Source: Carya illinoinensis (Eukaryota; Streptophyta; Magnoliopsida; Fagales; Juglandaceae). From it: a stretch of 64,000 bases of DNA. A program made the position numbers and the translations under genes. Of this stretch, positions 32,893 to 44,344 are shown piece after piece (positions within the stretch are counted from its first letter, which is position 1; every line of letters starts with the position of its first letter). The stretch spans positions 4,365,001 to 4,429,000 of the forward strand of contig NC_056765.1 of the NCBI RefSeq assembly GCF_018687715.1, read 5' to 3'. The notes beneath the pieces are model-generated. The model saw only the letters and a program-made list of their open reading frames with translations, was not told the DNA's origin and searched no databases.

Positions 32893-33278
32893 GATTTTTC
32901 CCAAGAAATTCCAACCGATGTCGTAGTTGTGGTTGGTGAAGCAAATTTCTCTTTGCATAAGGTCTGAAAGCAGCCAAGTTCTGTTACAGTGTCAACTTCG
33001 AGATCACAGTCCAGAACATGGCAGCTCTTCGTTGCGCGGCTGAGTACCTCCAAATGATTGATAAATACTCTGACAGCAACCTCACCGGCCGCACCGAAGA
33101 TTTCCTCACACAGGTCGCCCTGTCCAGCCTCTCCGGTGCCATCGTTGTCCTTAAATCTTGCGAAGACCTTCTCCCCAATTTAATGCCAATTGATCTTGAA
33201 GGGGAGGGGCACGAGGAAGTTAATGGCGTACAAGGAGAAGAACAGCGCAAGAGGAAGGAGGAGGGCATCAATGGCTGA
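32893..33278 (+). pseudogene. NPH3/BTB-family gene fragment, copy 1
   Basis: Encodes pieces of a plant BTB-NPH3 protein, a class of CUL3-adaptor-like proteins in phototropism and auxin signalling. 32893-32970 reads EIPTDVVVVVGEANFSLHK, the start of a BTB domain, then a TGA. It continues AAKFCYSVNFEITVQNMAAL and RCAAEYLQMIDKYSDSNLTG, then RTEDFLTQVALSSLSGAIVV and KSCEDLLP, the beginning of the NPH3 domain. After NLMPIDLEGEGHEEVNG the protein no longer resembles NPH3 and ends at 33278. Intron-less joining of distant parts suggests a captured or retroposed fragment. Duplicated in tandem at 33423. The minus-strand frames over it are shadows. Confidence 0.8.
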
Positions 33279-33422
33279 ACAAAAAGCCCGAATATGAATC
33301 ACGTTCGTGATTGTGATTTGGAACCGGGTAATTGGTTAACGGCTAATCAGTATGAATCGTTTTTCGGGTTGGGTCGGGTCGAAATATGGTATTCTCACGC
33401 CGGGTCGGGTCGGCGTACATCC

Positions 33423-33933
33423 CCAACCGATGTCGTAGTTGTGGTTGGTGAAGCAAATTTCTCTTTGCATAAGGTCTGAAAGTAGCCAAGTTCTGTTACA
33501 ATGTCAACTTCGAGATCACAGTACAGAACATGGCGGCTCTTCGTTGCGCGGCTGAGTACCTCCAAATGATTGATAAATACTCTGACGGCAACCTCACTGG
33601 CCGCACCGAAGATTTCCTCACACAGGTTGCCCTGTCCAGCCTCTCCGGTGCCATCGTTGTCCTTAAATCTTGCGAAGACCTTCTCCCCAATTTAATGCCA
33701 ATTGATCTTGAAGGGGAGGGGCACGAGGAAGTTAATGGCGTACAAGGAGAAGAACAGCGCAAAGGAAGGAGGAGGGCATCAATGGCTGAACAAAAAGCCT
33801 GAATATGAATCACGTTGGTGATTGTGATTTGGAACCGGGTAATTGGTTAACGGGTAATCAGTATGAATCGTTTTTCAGGTCGGGTCGGAATATGGTATTC
33901 TCACGCCGGGTCGGGTCGGCGTACATCCCTAAC
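33423..33933 (+). repeat. NPH3/BTB fragment, tandem copy 2
   Basis: Near-identical repeat of 32911-33422 with a 512-bp period, beginning CCAACCGATGTCGTAGTTG and ending GGGTCGGGTCGGCGTACAT. It contains the same BTB start, the same TGA after ANFSLHK, and NPH3 start (open 33530-33802). Differences are few (DSNLTG versus DGNLTG; a 1-bp change alters the tail after EEQRK). High similarity means a recent duplication. Confidence 0.85.
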
Positions 33934-33955
33934 CACTAGTGATTTGGCGTTGCCG

Positions 33956-34025
33956 AATGTCAACTACCTTATTTACCACATTGGTAGAGCTCACTGGCGT
34001 TGTGGTAAATAAGGTAGTCGACATT
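33956..34025. other. 25-bp-stem hairpin
   Basis: Arm 33956-33980 (AATGTCAACTACCTTATTTA + CCACA) pairs with 34001-34025 with one mismatch; the loop is 20 nt. It is directly downstream of the NPH3 tandem repeat. It could be a tiny inverted-repeat transposon, or the two ends of the element that carried the NPH3 pieces brought together; a small-RNA precursor is possible but unproven. Confidence 0.75.
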
Positions 34026-36155
34026 TAATGTTTATCTTACAAAAATCGCACTGCATTTTATAAATACAAAAATCATAACTCTTTCACATGACTAATGTTT
34101 ATAAGAAATTTGGGAAAGATTTTCGAAATCGGTAATTGTAGCTCCGTTCAAAAACTTTTTGGTAGACTAATGTAAATTTACATTGGGAAGAAACAACCAA
34201 TGTTGGGTTGTACTTTTGACTACAAGAGATTTCATGCGGAGCAACCAATGCTTGGTGGTGCATTGTGGGTTGAAAAAACTAACATTCCGATGTTCCTAAG
34301 TGGAGAGAGAGAGTGAGAAAATTTGTTGTTATTCACTTATTTTTTTCAATACTAAAACAAAACCCAATGGATCTCAGCCATTTTGTCTTCGATTTGTCTC
34401 GAAAGAAAATTAAAAAAAAAAAAATTAGAAGAAAAGCCGACAAAGAAGGAAGGAGAGAGAGAGCCCGCCGATGTTGTAGCCAGAACGAATTGAAGCAACA
34501 ACGATAGATCAAAGAGGATGGAAGAGTTGCTCACTCTACTCAGGCTTATGAAGATGAAATGGAAGAAGACATGAGCTTTTCAACGCAAGAAAAGCTCGTC
34601 CCACAGAAGATTGCCTACCGAAAGGAATACTGAATTGGGTGGCAATGCCACATGGTACGTTGTTTTCTTTTAAAAAAATAATAATAAGAATAAAAAATAG
34701 AAGAAAACATTGGGTACAACGTGTCTCACCCGCCAGCACTTGTGAAATGGACATCAATGCAATCCAATTTCAGAGAAGCATCTCATCAATCAGCACGCCA
34801 AACCAATGCCTTGATACTAAGGGTTGGCAATGGGGCTCGCACCCCACTGCACCATCCTGTTCGCCCCCTTTTGCCCATGTGGGGTGGGAGTTTAGTTCTG
34901 CTTATGCAGGGGCGCAGGGGGCCTCGCTCGCACCAGAGGCCTCCAGCGGAGGTGGGGTACAAAAGGAGCTAAGCCCCGCTTTGTATTTCCCCCGCCACGC
35001 ATGCTATATAGAATATTATATATATATAAAACCCGCCCCGCCGTTTCATTTTATTTATTAAGTCTCCCCCCCCCCCCCCCCGGTTCCACCTGGCCCTTTC
35101 AGGCTTTCAGCCTTCTCAAACTCTCTCTCAGACTCTCTCGCGCTCTCTATATTTCTGTCTCTTACTCTCTCTCTTGAATCCTTGATCTCTTCTCTCTTCT
35201 CTCTCTCTCTCTCACGACATCTAAAGAATCTCTGAGACTCATCGTCGCTCCATAGTTTGCTGCGCCAAAGGTAAGACTCCAGATCTTGAGTTCTCCATTT
35301 ATTTATTTTGAATTTTGGATTGAAGATTGGAGGAAGGATGACTTCAATCGGATATGGAGGATTGGAATGATTGTGAATTTGTGTGCTGTGGATTGTGATT
35401 TGTACATGTGTTTGAAAAAATTATTGTTCATTGATTGTGACTGTGTGCACTGTGTTTGAATATTATATATATATATATATAGTTTGTAGGTTTTCAAATT
35501 TAGAACACAGTTTAGGGTCCAAATTTGAAACTCTAAATAAATTGATTTAGGGTTTCAACGAATCAATTTAGGGTTTCAATCAAGCATGCAAAACCAATGC
35601 CTTAATACCCAGGGTTGTGGTGGCAGCGTGAGCAACCCAATGTTTTGCTCCCTCGCCAGTCCCTCTCCACTCCATTTCAACTCCCTCTTGCAATGTAAAA
35701 ATGTAAAAATTTATTTCCCTCGAAATGTAAAAAAGAATATGAAAAAAAATAATTAGAAGAAATAATAGAGTTAGCTAGTTACCATTGTTGGAGAGTGAGG
35801 AAATCTGGAGGTGAGCCAAAAATAGACCTATGTGAATTTGGTTTGCTTAAAAAATGAATCCTATACATTGAAAATGGTGCAGAAATGGGGAGGGAGGTAA
35901 AGGGAGGGAGATTTAGGTTAGGGGGAATGGTGCATTAATGTTTGTCTTTTTTATTTTTACTTTTTATTTATAGGCTACAAGTGGCTTTGCCACATAATTC
36001 GGTGGTGGTTTTGGTATAAATTTTCTATGGCTATAACATAACTCTTCGTATGCGGGCTTGAATCTCATGTAGTAAAATTTATCTTAAAACAATAATGTAT
36101 GTTGATGTGTCTCTATCTTATTGGAGCATGTAAAAAGGTAAATTACACCCGATCT
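34026..36155. other. intergenic with GC-rich insert-like block
   Basis: 34800-35100 is unusually GC-rich (GGGGCTCGCACCCCACTG, GCCCCGC, a C16 run at 35066-35081), followed by CT-rich DNA to 35215. An imperfect direct repeat, AAACCAATGCCTTGATAC at 34799 and AAACCAATGCCTTAATAC at 35588, brackets this block and may mark an old insertion. Several short frames (for example 34639-35061) lack any known domain. Confidence 0.4.
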
Positions 36156-37506
36156 TGTTGAACCTAAAGTTTCAAGTTTCGTGTAATTATAAATCTATGT
36201 AAATCTACACATAGATTTTGATGATAACAAATAAATTTAAAGAATAAAGGAGTCTCAAGTTCAAATTGTCCACACAATGGAATCAAGCACATCAAGGAAC
36301 CAAGCATGAGTAAGAAGAGAACAAGTTCACATTAAAGTCATAGAGTAATATTGTAAATCTCTTAAAAATTCGAAATTAGTATTAAGGCTCAAAATTAATA
36401 TTTTATCATAAAACATTAAAATACATTTTTCACATGTGCATGAATATTTTGAAAATTAAATTTGAAAATTTTGAAAGATGATTGATTGTCATCTTTCACA
36501 TGTGCATTACATGATTAAAAGTTTGAATTTTGAAAATATTAAACATGATTGATTGTCATCTTTCACATGTGCATGTTTTATTTGAATATTTTCAAAAGTG
36601 ATTGATACTTTTTTTTTTACTTATGCAAAAGATAGATATTTTTGTTTGAAAAATTTGAAAAGTAAAGTGTGCTCCTTTTGTCATATGTAAAAAGTAAAAA
36701 GATTAGATTTGAATTTTTTGAAAAGTAAAGTGCGCTCCTTTTATCATATGCCAAAAGTAAAAGATTAGGTTTGAAGTTTTTGAAAAATAAATAATGTTGT
36801 TTTTGACAATTGAAAAAGAAGAACTTTTTATTTGAATTTTTTGAAAAAGTGAATGATGTTGTCTTTGACATGTGAATCTTTTTAAATTTGAATATGAAGT
36901 CTCATATGCCTATGAATAGATTATTTGAGAGCTTCACATTCACAACACCAAGAGCATACAACATTCATTCAAAGTTTTCATTCTCTATTCTCTAAGCATT
37001 GAGCCTTAATCCTTATTCATTTTGAGAGAAATATAGTTTGCGCTGTCTTATTCTTATTTCATTCATTGAGGAGTGTTTTCTGATAACCTATCCATTATTA
37101 GGACTTGTATCAATAAAATGGTGTGTATAACCCTTGTGTGTAGAAAATGTTCTACACAAGAAATAGTTAAATCACCACGTATAAGGTGATTGCAAGTGTA
37201 GAGGGTGTTCTACACGGATCCTTTGGAGCGGTGTTGTTCAAATGTGTAATAGTTTTCTATCTCCACCTGAAGGATGTTGAATAGTCAATTTGGGGATCCT
37301 TAAGAGATAGTTTGAGGCGAGGACGTAGGCAGTGGGGCCGAACCTCATTAACATACTGAGTTTGTTTTTTTCTTACCCCTGCTCTTTATATTTATTGTTA
37401 TTTTATAGTTTGTTTATATTTTATATTGTATATTTGATTTATAATTTTTATTTTTTTAAATACAACTTAATTCACCCTTCCTCTTATGTTAGTCATCTGG
37501 GCATCA
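36156..37506 (+). repeat. solo LTR, same copia family as 4003-5409
   Basis: Starts TGTTGAACCTAAAG and ends GTCATCTGGGCATCA, with matching tandem repeats and downstream AGAGCATACAACATTCATTC and GGGGCCGAACCTC. It has fewer repeats than the 4-kb copy. TATA is mutated (TATGAATAG near 36912), and the terminal CAACA has become CATCA. No internal element sequence on either side. Flanks GATCT and CATCC do not match, so it is old or recombined. Confidence 0.88.
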
Positions 37507-38145
37507 CATCCATTTCGAAAGCTTTCTCTATGTTGGTTGTATTTGAGAATGAAGTTAATTTATGATTTTTTGAAAGATTTTATGTACTTTGATGTGTAGA
37601 TTATTGTAAATTATATAAGCTAAAATTAAAAAAAAAAATATAAAAGATATACGTTAAAGAGCAGATAAAAAAAATTAAAAAAGAACAATATTTTATTAGT
37701 ATAAAAACTGAAATGCCTACTATTTTAAATACAAGACACGGACACACCCTTAGCATTGTCTAATGTCTTATTTATAAGAGTCCAGCTACCTCTACACATA
37801 AAAAATGTAGTCTGAATTACGCACTAATGTGGCAGTAACGGATAACCGTTAAGTTTGGCTGATTAAATGTTTTTATAATGAACTAATGTAAAGTTACAAT
37901 TTTCTTCCCATTTATCTTTTCTTTGTTTCTCTTTTCCTTTCTCCCCATTCCTCTTCTCTCTCTTTGCCTTTCTTTCTCTCCCATTTCTTTCCCTTTTTCT
38001 GCCACTCCCAACACCCTCTTCTCTTTCCGTGGGCAATATAGGACCTTAAGAAAAATCCTTGTATCTCACGGATTCCCTACATCTCTAAGATCGCAGGATA
38101 CTTGGCATAAAATCAACAACAAACTTCAATAACATTCCCTTTTAC
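37507..38145. other. intergenic
   Basis: AT-rich to 37900, then CT-rich 37915-38030 (TTTCTCTTTTCCTTTCTCC). No gene recognised. Confidence 0.4.
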
Positions 38146-38586
38146 AGATGAGTTAGGACAAAGCCAACCATCATTAGCAAGCGAAATGTTCGAGGGCAAC
38201 GGAATCTCAGGTGGAGCAACACCGAATTGAGACTTGCAATCCACAAGCATGTTGTTGAGCACTCTCATATTTCTGAAACTTATTTTTACAATAAAGAAAT
38301 TTACAAATAAATAGATATGATAACAAATAAAATATGGTGGTATTACAAATCATGTTTTAGCAATAAAGTTGTAATTTTTTCTCTCCTCTTTGTTGCACTA
38401 GGTGAAAAAGTAACGAAGAACTCTTTTACGATTAAAGAGAAAAAACAAGAGATCAAGATAATTGAGAGATGAATGAAGGCACAAAGAAAAATCGAGATAA
38501 ATGATCGAATGGATCCCAAACATTTCCCAGTCTCTCATAACATTTGTCACTACAATTGCACAGGCTGCTATCACCATCGATGTAAT
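38146..38586 (-). pseudogene. exon-like fragments of an unrecognised gene
   Basis: On the minus strand, 38272-38146 is bounded by TTTCAG and GTAAAAG and is open for 42 codons: [20 protein letters not shown] then [20 protein letters not shown]. Upstream on that strand, from 38586 (acceptor TTCGCAG), a frame reads YIDGDSSLCNCSDKCYERLG then NVWDPFDHLSR; its donor is unclear. The composition (Cys, Trp, Pro) is protein-like and unlike the AT-rich flanks. I do not recognise the family. It may be a decayed or captured piece of a host gene. Confidence 0.4.
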
Positions 38587-41514
38587 CTGCGAAGAGACCG
38601 ACGTCATTAGAATGACATCATCTTTAAAACCTCATTCATGAGAATCATGATCAATACATTCGAATTTGTTTTCCGAAAAACAGATACATTGAATGAGGAA
38701 GACAAGTCAAGATGCCAGACTATTGCCAGTGCATATTGTGCATATTACAGCTGGCGAGGAAGACATGATCAGGAAGAAATGTCAGTACAATTTTACCCAT
38801 GAGAAAAATTGGACCAACAGGATGCGCGACACTCAACGAAAAGAATCAAAATCATAAAGAGCTTCGAAAATCATACAAACGATTGGTAGCCGCACCGTTT
38901 AAAGTGACCGATATTTACATTTTTTTAAAATATTTTTTAATAAATTTAAATAATTTTAAAAAATAAAAAATATATCAATAAACTTAAAATTACTTATTTA
39001 ATTATTAAATAATATTTTTTTTTTTTACCAGCGTTCACTTTAAACAGCCAAGGGCGGCATACAAATTTATTGAAAAAGAATAAAAGTAAGATAAAGCCAT
39101 GGCATGGTAATAAATTGGTAGCAGAGAAAGAGTACGGTTATCATTGTCTCCTTTAAAGAAAAGCTACTTTCCCATTATCATTTTAGCCTTTATAAAAAAG
39201 CTGCTTTTCCCGTTAAGTGTTTCTGCTCTAGTTGACCCCTTGGTCAAAAATGATTTTCATCTGATTATAAAAGTGATTTTCGACAGATTAGTATAGTAGT
39301 ATGTTCTTTTCTTTATCCCACACGGCATTATAAATTTATATCGAATTCTCATTTAATTCAACTTTTTTTTAAATCTTTTATTTTTTTCATTCTTTTTTCT
39401 ATATTTTTAAATAATAAAAATTCACAATATCACTTAAAAAAAAATTTACCAAATCACTAAAAAAAAAAAAAAAACCATTCGGTAAACAGTTTGGGTCCCG
39501 AATTTCTCTTATGACGGGAACCAAAAGCATTTCTCGCGGTAATGATTTTGTACGGATTATCGACTACTTTTTCAAAGTTACAACTTTTTCAAGAGTTGCA
39601 GGACCGGGGAATGATGATTTGAATACTATCCAAAGTTAAAGTAAAAGTAACGATGATTCGGTGGCTTTTTCTGTAACGTAGCGACTAGCGAGAGCATCCC
39701 ATCCGGTATTCTAAACATCGAATTTCCTATAATTTAAAGAAATATTTAAGAATTTTATTTCAAATCACTCTCTATTCTATTTTTCATTTTGAGGTTTAGG
39801 AATAAAATTATTATAGTAAATTTCTAAATATAGAGATTTACTGTTTGTCTTCAAATTATTTTTATATTAATAAAATTATTTATAGTTAAGTTTATAAAAA
39901 GAGGTGAGAGAAAAATATAATAAAGAAATGTTATTTTAATAAAATAGAGAAAATATAGAGAATGAGATGTAGGAAATTTTTAAAAGATGAGTAAAATTTA
40001 GAAAAAAATTTTAAGAAATGTACTTTTTAGTTAAATTATAGAGAATTTTATAAGAAATGAGATGTGAATACTCTGATAGGGTTATTATTTTTTATTAATC
40101 ATTTATTAGTTACCGTATATTTAAAGTAATTTATTTATTATTATTATTTTTAAATTTTTTAATATTCATAATTATTAAAAAAATTAAAAAATTATATAAT
40201 TTTATTAATAATCATTTTTTTAAATATTAAATAAAATAAAAAAATAATAAAAACTCAAATGTAATAAATAAGTAGCAGGAGCACGATAGATTATCCTTTG
40301 AGTTTTGAAAAAATCTACACCACCTCTTACCATTTACATAATCTCCATACACCCCAAATTTTTTTTTTTTTTTATTAATTTATGTAACTGCAGCCGGCTA
40401 CTTCCAAATACATTTGGAATCTCTTGACATATGCTTAATCAGAAAGAAAGAGAAATGATTGGAATTTAGGTACTGTTAGCTCACATAAAATTTTAATCTC
40501 AAACATAAAATTATCGTCTTATCATTATAATTTTTTCAAGTCCTTATATAAAATATAATAAATAATTATACCTTTTCTTTATTTTTTTAAATTTTAAAAT
40601 AATAATAATATTAAAATATAATATTTTAATATTTAAACTTGGACCACTCAAAATTTTTATTTAAAAATTCTGAGTGCCAAACATAACCTTAGTTCTTAAG
40701 TAGTAATTCATTTGTACGTTTGGCTCATGATCCTGTCCTCTGGAAGCATCCAATGATCAAAGTTAAAAATATTTTTAATAAATGTCAGTTCAATTTTAAT
40801 ATTTAGCTATTCTATTATTCACGTAAATTTATACTTTAGACTAATTATTTTTTTATTATATAATAATAAAATAATATAAAATAAATGTTATTTTAATTAT
40901 TTATATCAAACTTTTATATTAAATTATCTATTTATTTATTATTATTTTAATATTTTTTAATTATTTATTATTTTATTATATTTTATCAGTTTTACCATTT
41001 TATAATTTATTTTATTTGAATTGCATGCGGTGAATTTTTCATAAAAACAATGATTAGAATTAAGTGAAATGATGAAGAGAATAATGAAGAGATATTCTTA
41101 GTGCGGCTATCATTTCTTTGTAAGTATTATCGGTATTCAGTGATTACAACCATCACTTTTCTCCAACTGGGCCTACGCTAGACTTAAAAAAAATAATTTT
41201 TTTAAATAATTTTTTAATATTTTTAAATATTTAAAAAAGTATTAAAAATCTATAATAATATTAAAAAAAATTTCTTAATTATTAAGAAAAAAATACATTT
41301 TTTAAATCATTTTCAAATATTTAAAAAAATATAAAAATTTTATAATAATATTAAATAATTTTTTCTTAATCATTAAAGAAAAAAAAAAAAAAAAAAACAG
41401 AAGTAACCCCCAGTGGGAGCCACCAGCGGTGGTCAAAGGATTTTCCATCTTACAATTATATATATGATTACTGAATCGTGTATTTATATATATATATATA
41501 TATATATTTATATC
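38587..41514. other. AT-rich intergenic DNA with MITE relics
   Basis: 38890-39055 has inverted ends (CACCGTTTAAAGTGACCG / CAGCGTTCACTTTAAACAGC). 39690-40080 starts GAGAGCATCCCATCCGG and ends GAGATGTGAATACTCTGAT, a MITE-like block. 40460-40700 is a reverse GAGTTGAGATG-family relic. 41160-41400 is another AT-rich element with CTTAAAAAAAATAATT. No gene seen. Confidence 0.45.
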
Positions 41515-41889
41515 TAGAGTACCAGTGACCAGTGACTACAACAGCCAAGTGAAACTTAAAGCTACGAGCGAAAGTTTTGGAAAATTCCCCCCCGTCTTCC
41601 AGCCATCTAGCTGCCTGGCAAGTAATTACTTCATGATCTCTTTATCCTTCAATTTGATCAATCATATAAATTAAGAAAAATGATGCAATTTCTCATCAAG
41701 TCAATGATATTAGTACTATTAGATTTCACTTTCAAGTTATTAATTATAAAAATTAGGACTGTAATTAATTAATGTACTAAGAAAATCCATGTCGTTGAAG
41801 ATTATATATTCTATATATATGAAATTTGCAGTCTCTCTATTAATATTTCTGCTCACCAGATACATTATAATATATGTTGATAGATTAAG
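41515..41889 (+). promoter_or_regulatory. promoter/5' block of copy B
   Basis: Closely matches the block ahead of copy A (16410-16798): CAGTGACTACAACAGCCAAG, TGAAACTTAAAGCTACGAGC, TTCCAGCCATCTAGCTGCCT, CTTCATGATCTCTTTATCC. It ends at the ATG at 41890. Shared non-coding sequence of this length indicates duplication of the whole locus. Confidence 0.65.
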
Positions 41890-42220
41890 ATGGATACAAA
41901 GGGTACAGCTTTTTCTGCAGCTGTTCATATTCCTGAATTGCTAGACAAACATAATTATGCGGAATGGGCGATTCGAGTGCAAACCTACTTAGAGGGTCAA
42001 GATCTTTGGGAGGACATCATGAACGATAATGCAACCGCAACTGCAACCTCAACCGCTTCTCAGAAACAAAAGTATGGTGAAGATGCTAATAAGGCTTGGA
42101 GAATGAGGAGCTTCATGGCTTTACATGTGATCCAGACTTCATGCGGGCCAGACGCATTTTCTGATATTAGCACAATTCGTGAAGCCAAGACTGCTTGGCA
42201 AACTTTGAAAAAGAAGTATG
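41890..42220 (+). CDS. copy B exon 1: copia gag-like (DUF4219/UBN2-type) domain
   Basis: Open from ATG 41890: MDTKGTAFSAAVHIPELLD, KHNYAEWAIRVQTYLEGQDL, WEDIM, an Ala/Thr-rich insert, then AWRMRSFMALHVIQTSCGPD, AFSDI, AKTAWQTLKKKYG. The domain is found at the N-terminus of copia gag proteins and in host proteins derived from them; it mediates self-association in gag. The donor TATG|GTGACT at 42221 leaves phase 1, and joining to the acceptor at 43350 regenerates an Asp codon and keeps the frame. A (TC)n run follows the donor. Confidence 0.85.
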
Positions 42221-42221
42221 G

Positions 42222-42261
<40 letters not shown>

Positions 42262-43349
42262 GTACGCTCAAAAATTACTTGAAGTCTGTTGGGCTGTTTG
42301 GATTTGTGATAGAAATATTAAAAAGTGTTCAAATAATTTTAAATTTTTTTAATAAATAATATTAGGTTGTTTGGATGTTACGTATTAAAATATTTTTTAT
42401 CTTAAATAAATTAAAAAATATATTTGAGAAAATCATCATTTTAATACTTTTCATGCGAAACATAATTTGAATTTTAAAAAGATTGTCAATTGATGAAAAT
42501 ACTCATATAACTTTCAAATAATTATTACTTTTAAAATTTCAATGATATGATTATCATCTTTGAAAATATAAATAATCATCATTTCTATTTTAGAAAATAC
42601 TTTTTAATTTCTTTTTAAACAAATCATGTAACTCGTTTAAAAATGTTTTAAACATATGATTACCAAACAGTAAATAATATTTTAATAATAGAATTTATTA
42701 TTTAAGTTTCAAGTTATAAGTCCTAAGTTATAAAGTATATTTTTCACCACAATTCCGAATAAAAATAACTCTATCCAAAACAAAATTCAATTCAATAGGC
42801 ATGAAACTGTCATGGTTAATTATCCCAAGCACCTCATGTAAATTAAGCTTGTTTGGATATTAAGAATATCTTTTAAAATATTTGTGAATGGTATCATTTG
42901 TGAATGGTATCGAAAATTTTTGTAAATAATAATGAATAACAATGAAATATTCTCATAATATTTTAAAATAATTGTGTTTCTAAAAGTAGTCTTAAGATAT
43001 AAGTTCGTTTAAAAAATTAAAAATAAAATGAAATAGAAAAGCTGAAAAAAAAAAAAAAAAAAAAAAACTTGGTGGTTTTAAGACTTTTAAAAGGCTAATG
43101 CTCTGTACCGTCTCGGGGGTACAGTCCCCGACTACCCGCATACTCCCTCTGAGAAAAAATGCCACCACCTCCCGCGGCGCTAACTTTACGAATACTAGAT
43201 ATGGTTTCCGAATATGGTAGATTCAAATTGGAGTATTTTCTGGTGGGCTCCGTCCTATACTCATAGTGGCCAGATATTGCGTTTGAGATTAATCCAACCG
43301 TTTGTAAATGGCAATCTGAAAAACTAAAAAAGACCACAATTAATTGCAG
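42221..43349. other. copy B first intron
   Basis: Contains (TC)n at 42224-42258, the AT-rich element at 42290-42700 that is the reverse complement of the one in copy A's first intron, and at 43160-43290 a degenerate relative of the 18222-18326 exon-like segment (ILDMVSEYGRFKLEYF). It ends in the acceptor AATTGCAG. Confidence 0.6.
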
Positions 43350-44112
43350 ATACGGAACAATACCATCTCGGTAGAAAAAGAAACATAGAAAATGAGGATA
43401 GCCATCGTCAGTGTGCGGAGTTGTACAAGGCTGTGCTTCGTGGTAATTTGACCGCTGCAAAGGAGTTTCTTGATTCTGAACCCGAGGCAATAAGAAAGGC
43501 AATCACAGAGAAAGGCGAAACGGCTCTTCACATTGCTGTTACTGCTGGACATGCCCATATAGTCAAGGAGTTGGTGGATCAACATGATCAAGATGGTGAC
43601 GGTTACAGAGCTCGAATCACAAAAGAAGACTTGGGAATTGAAGATGGTGACGGTTGCACATCTCTAATGAAGGCTCTTGAGTATGGAAGATCCCAACTGG
43701 CGAACTATTTGTATACTCGCACTCCGCTGGAGTATAATTTCTATCAGGCGGTATTTTCAGAAACAGACAAAAAAGGAGCTATGCTTCTTAACCGTGCAAT
43801 ATATTCCAAAAATTTGGGTAACCTGAACTCTTTGTTTTACCATACAATATTACTGTCCGTTATTTACGATCATTTGAAATCTTTGCATTATAATTTAAAT
43901 TTTTTTTTTATAATCATGATTCTTTTCTTGTACGCCTCACACAACACAATTGTCAACAGATCTTGCTTTGAAGTTAATCTGGAGTAACCCATATTTGACA
44001 TATGTTCGTGACGACTGCGGCGTGTCCCCATTCTTAGCATTGGCTTCTATGCCGCACATATTTTCGAGTGGAACCCGGCTCGGTTTTTGGAAACAATTTA
44101 TCTACGATCACT
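43350..44112 (+). CDS. copy B ankyrin-repeat exons
   Basis: Exon 43350-43817: TEQYHLGRKRNIENEDSHRQ, CAELYKAVLRGNLTAAKEFL, then EKGETALHIAVTAGHAHIVK and GDGCTSLMKALEYGRSQLAN, then KKGAMLLNRAIYSKNLG; donor G|GTAACC. Exon 43960-44112: DLALKLIWSNPYLTYVRDDC, GVSPFLALASMPHIFSSGTR, LGFWKQFIYDHC. These are three or four ankyrin repeats and the conserved W-I-Y-C boundary of the family. Ankyrin repeats bind partner proteins. Both exons are fully open and both junctions are phase 1. Confidence 0.88.
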
Positions 44113-44116
44113 GTTG

Positions 44117-44153
<37 letters not shown>

Positions 44154-44344
44154 GAGTTTGACAGTGCTACTTTCAACTATGTTGATAGTTGCAAATTGTG
44201 GCTTGATAGAGAATCAAAACACATTTACCAATGAATCAAGAATTAATGCTATATATGGTTAGTTCGTTTAATCGAAGGTTTCAATATATATTTCCTGCAT
44301 TTGTACGTCACTGACTTAAGATTTGTTGGCCTGTTTTCTGAAAG

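Noticed and set aside
32984..33271. Minus-strand frames opposite the NPH3 fragments (also 33496-33813)
   Set aside because: They are shadows of the sense frame, which matches BTB/NPH3 motifs; the antisense translation is Ser/Arg-rich without any motif.
36156..37506. 5-bp target duplication around the solo LTR
   Set aside because: Left GATCT and right CATCC differ at two of five positions; not reported as a duplication.
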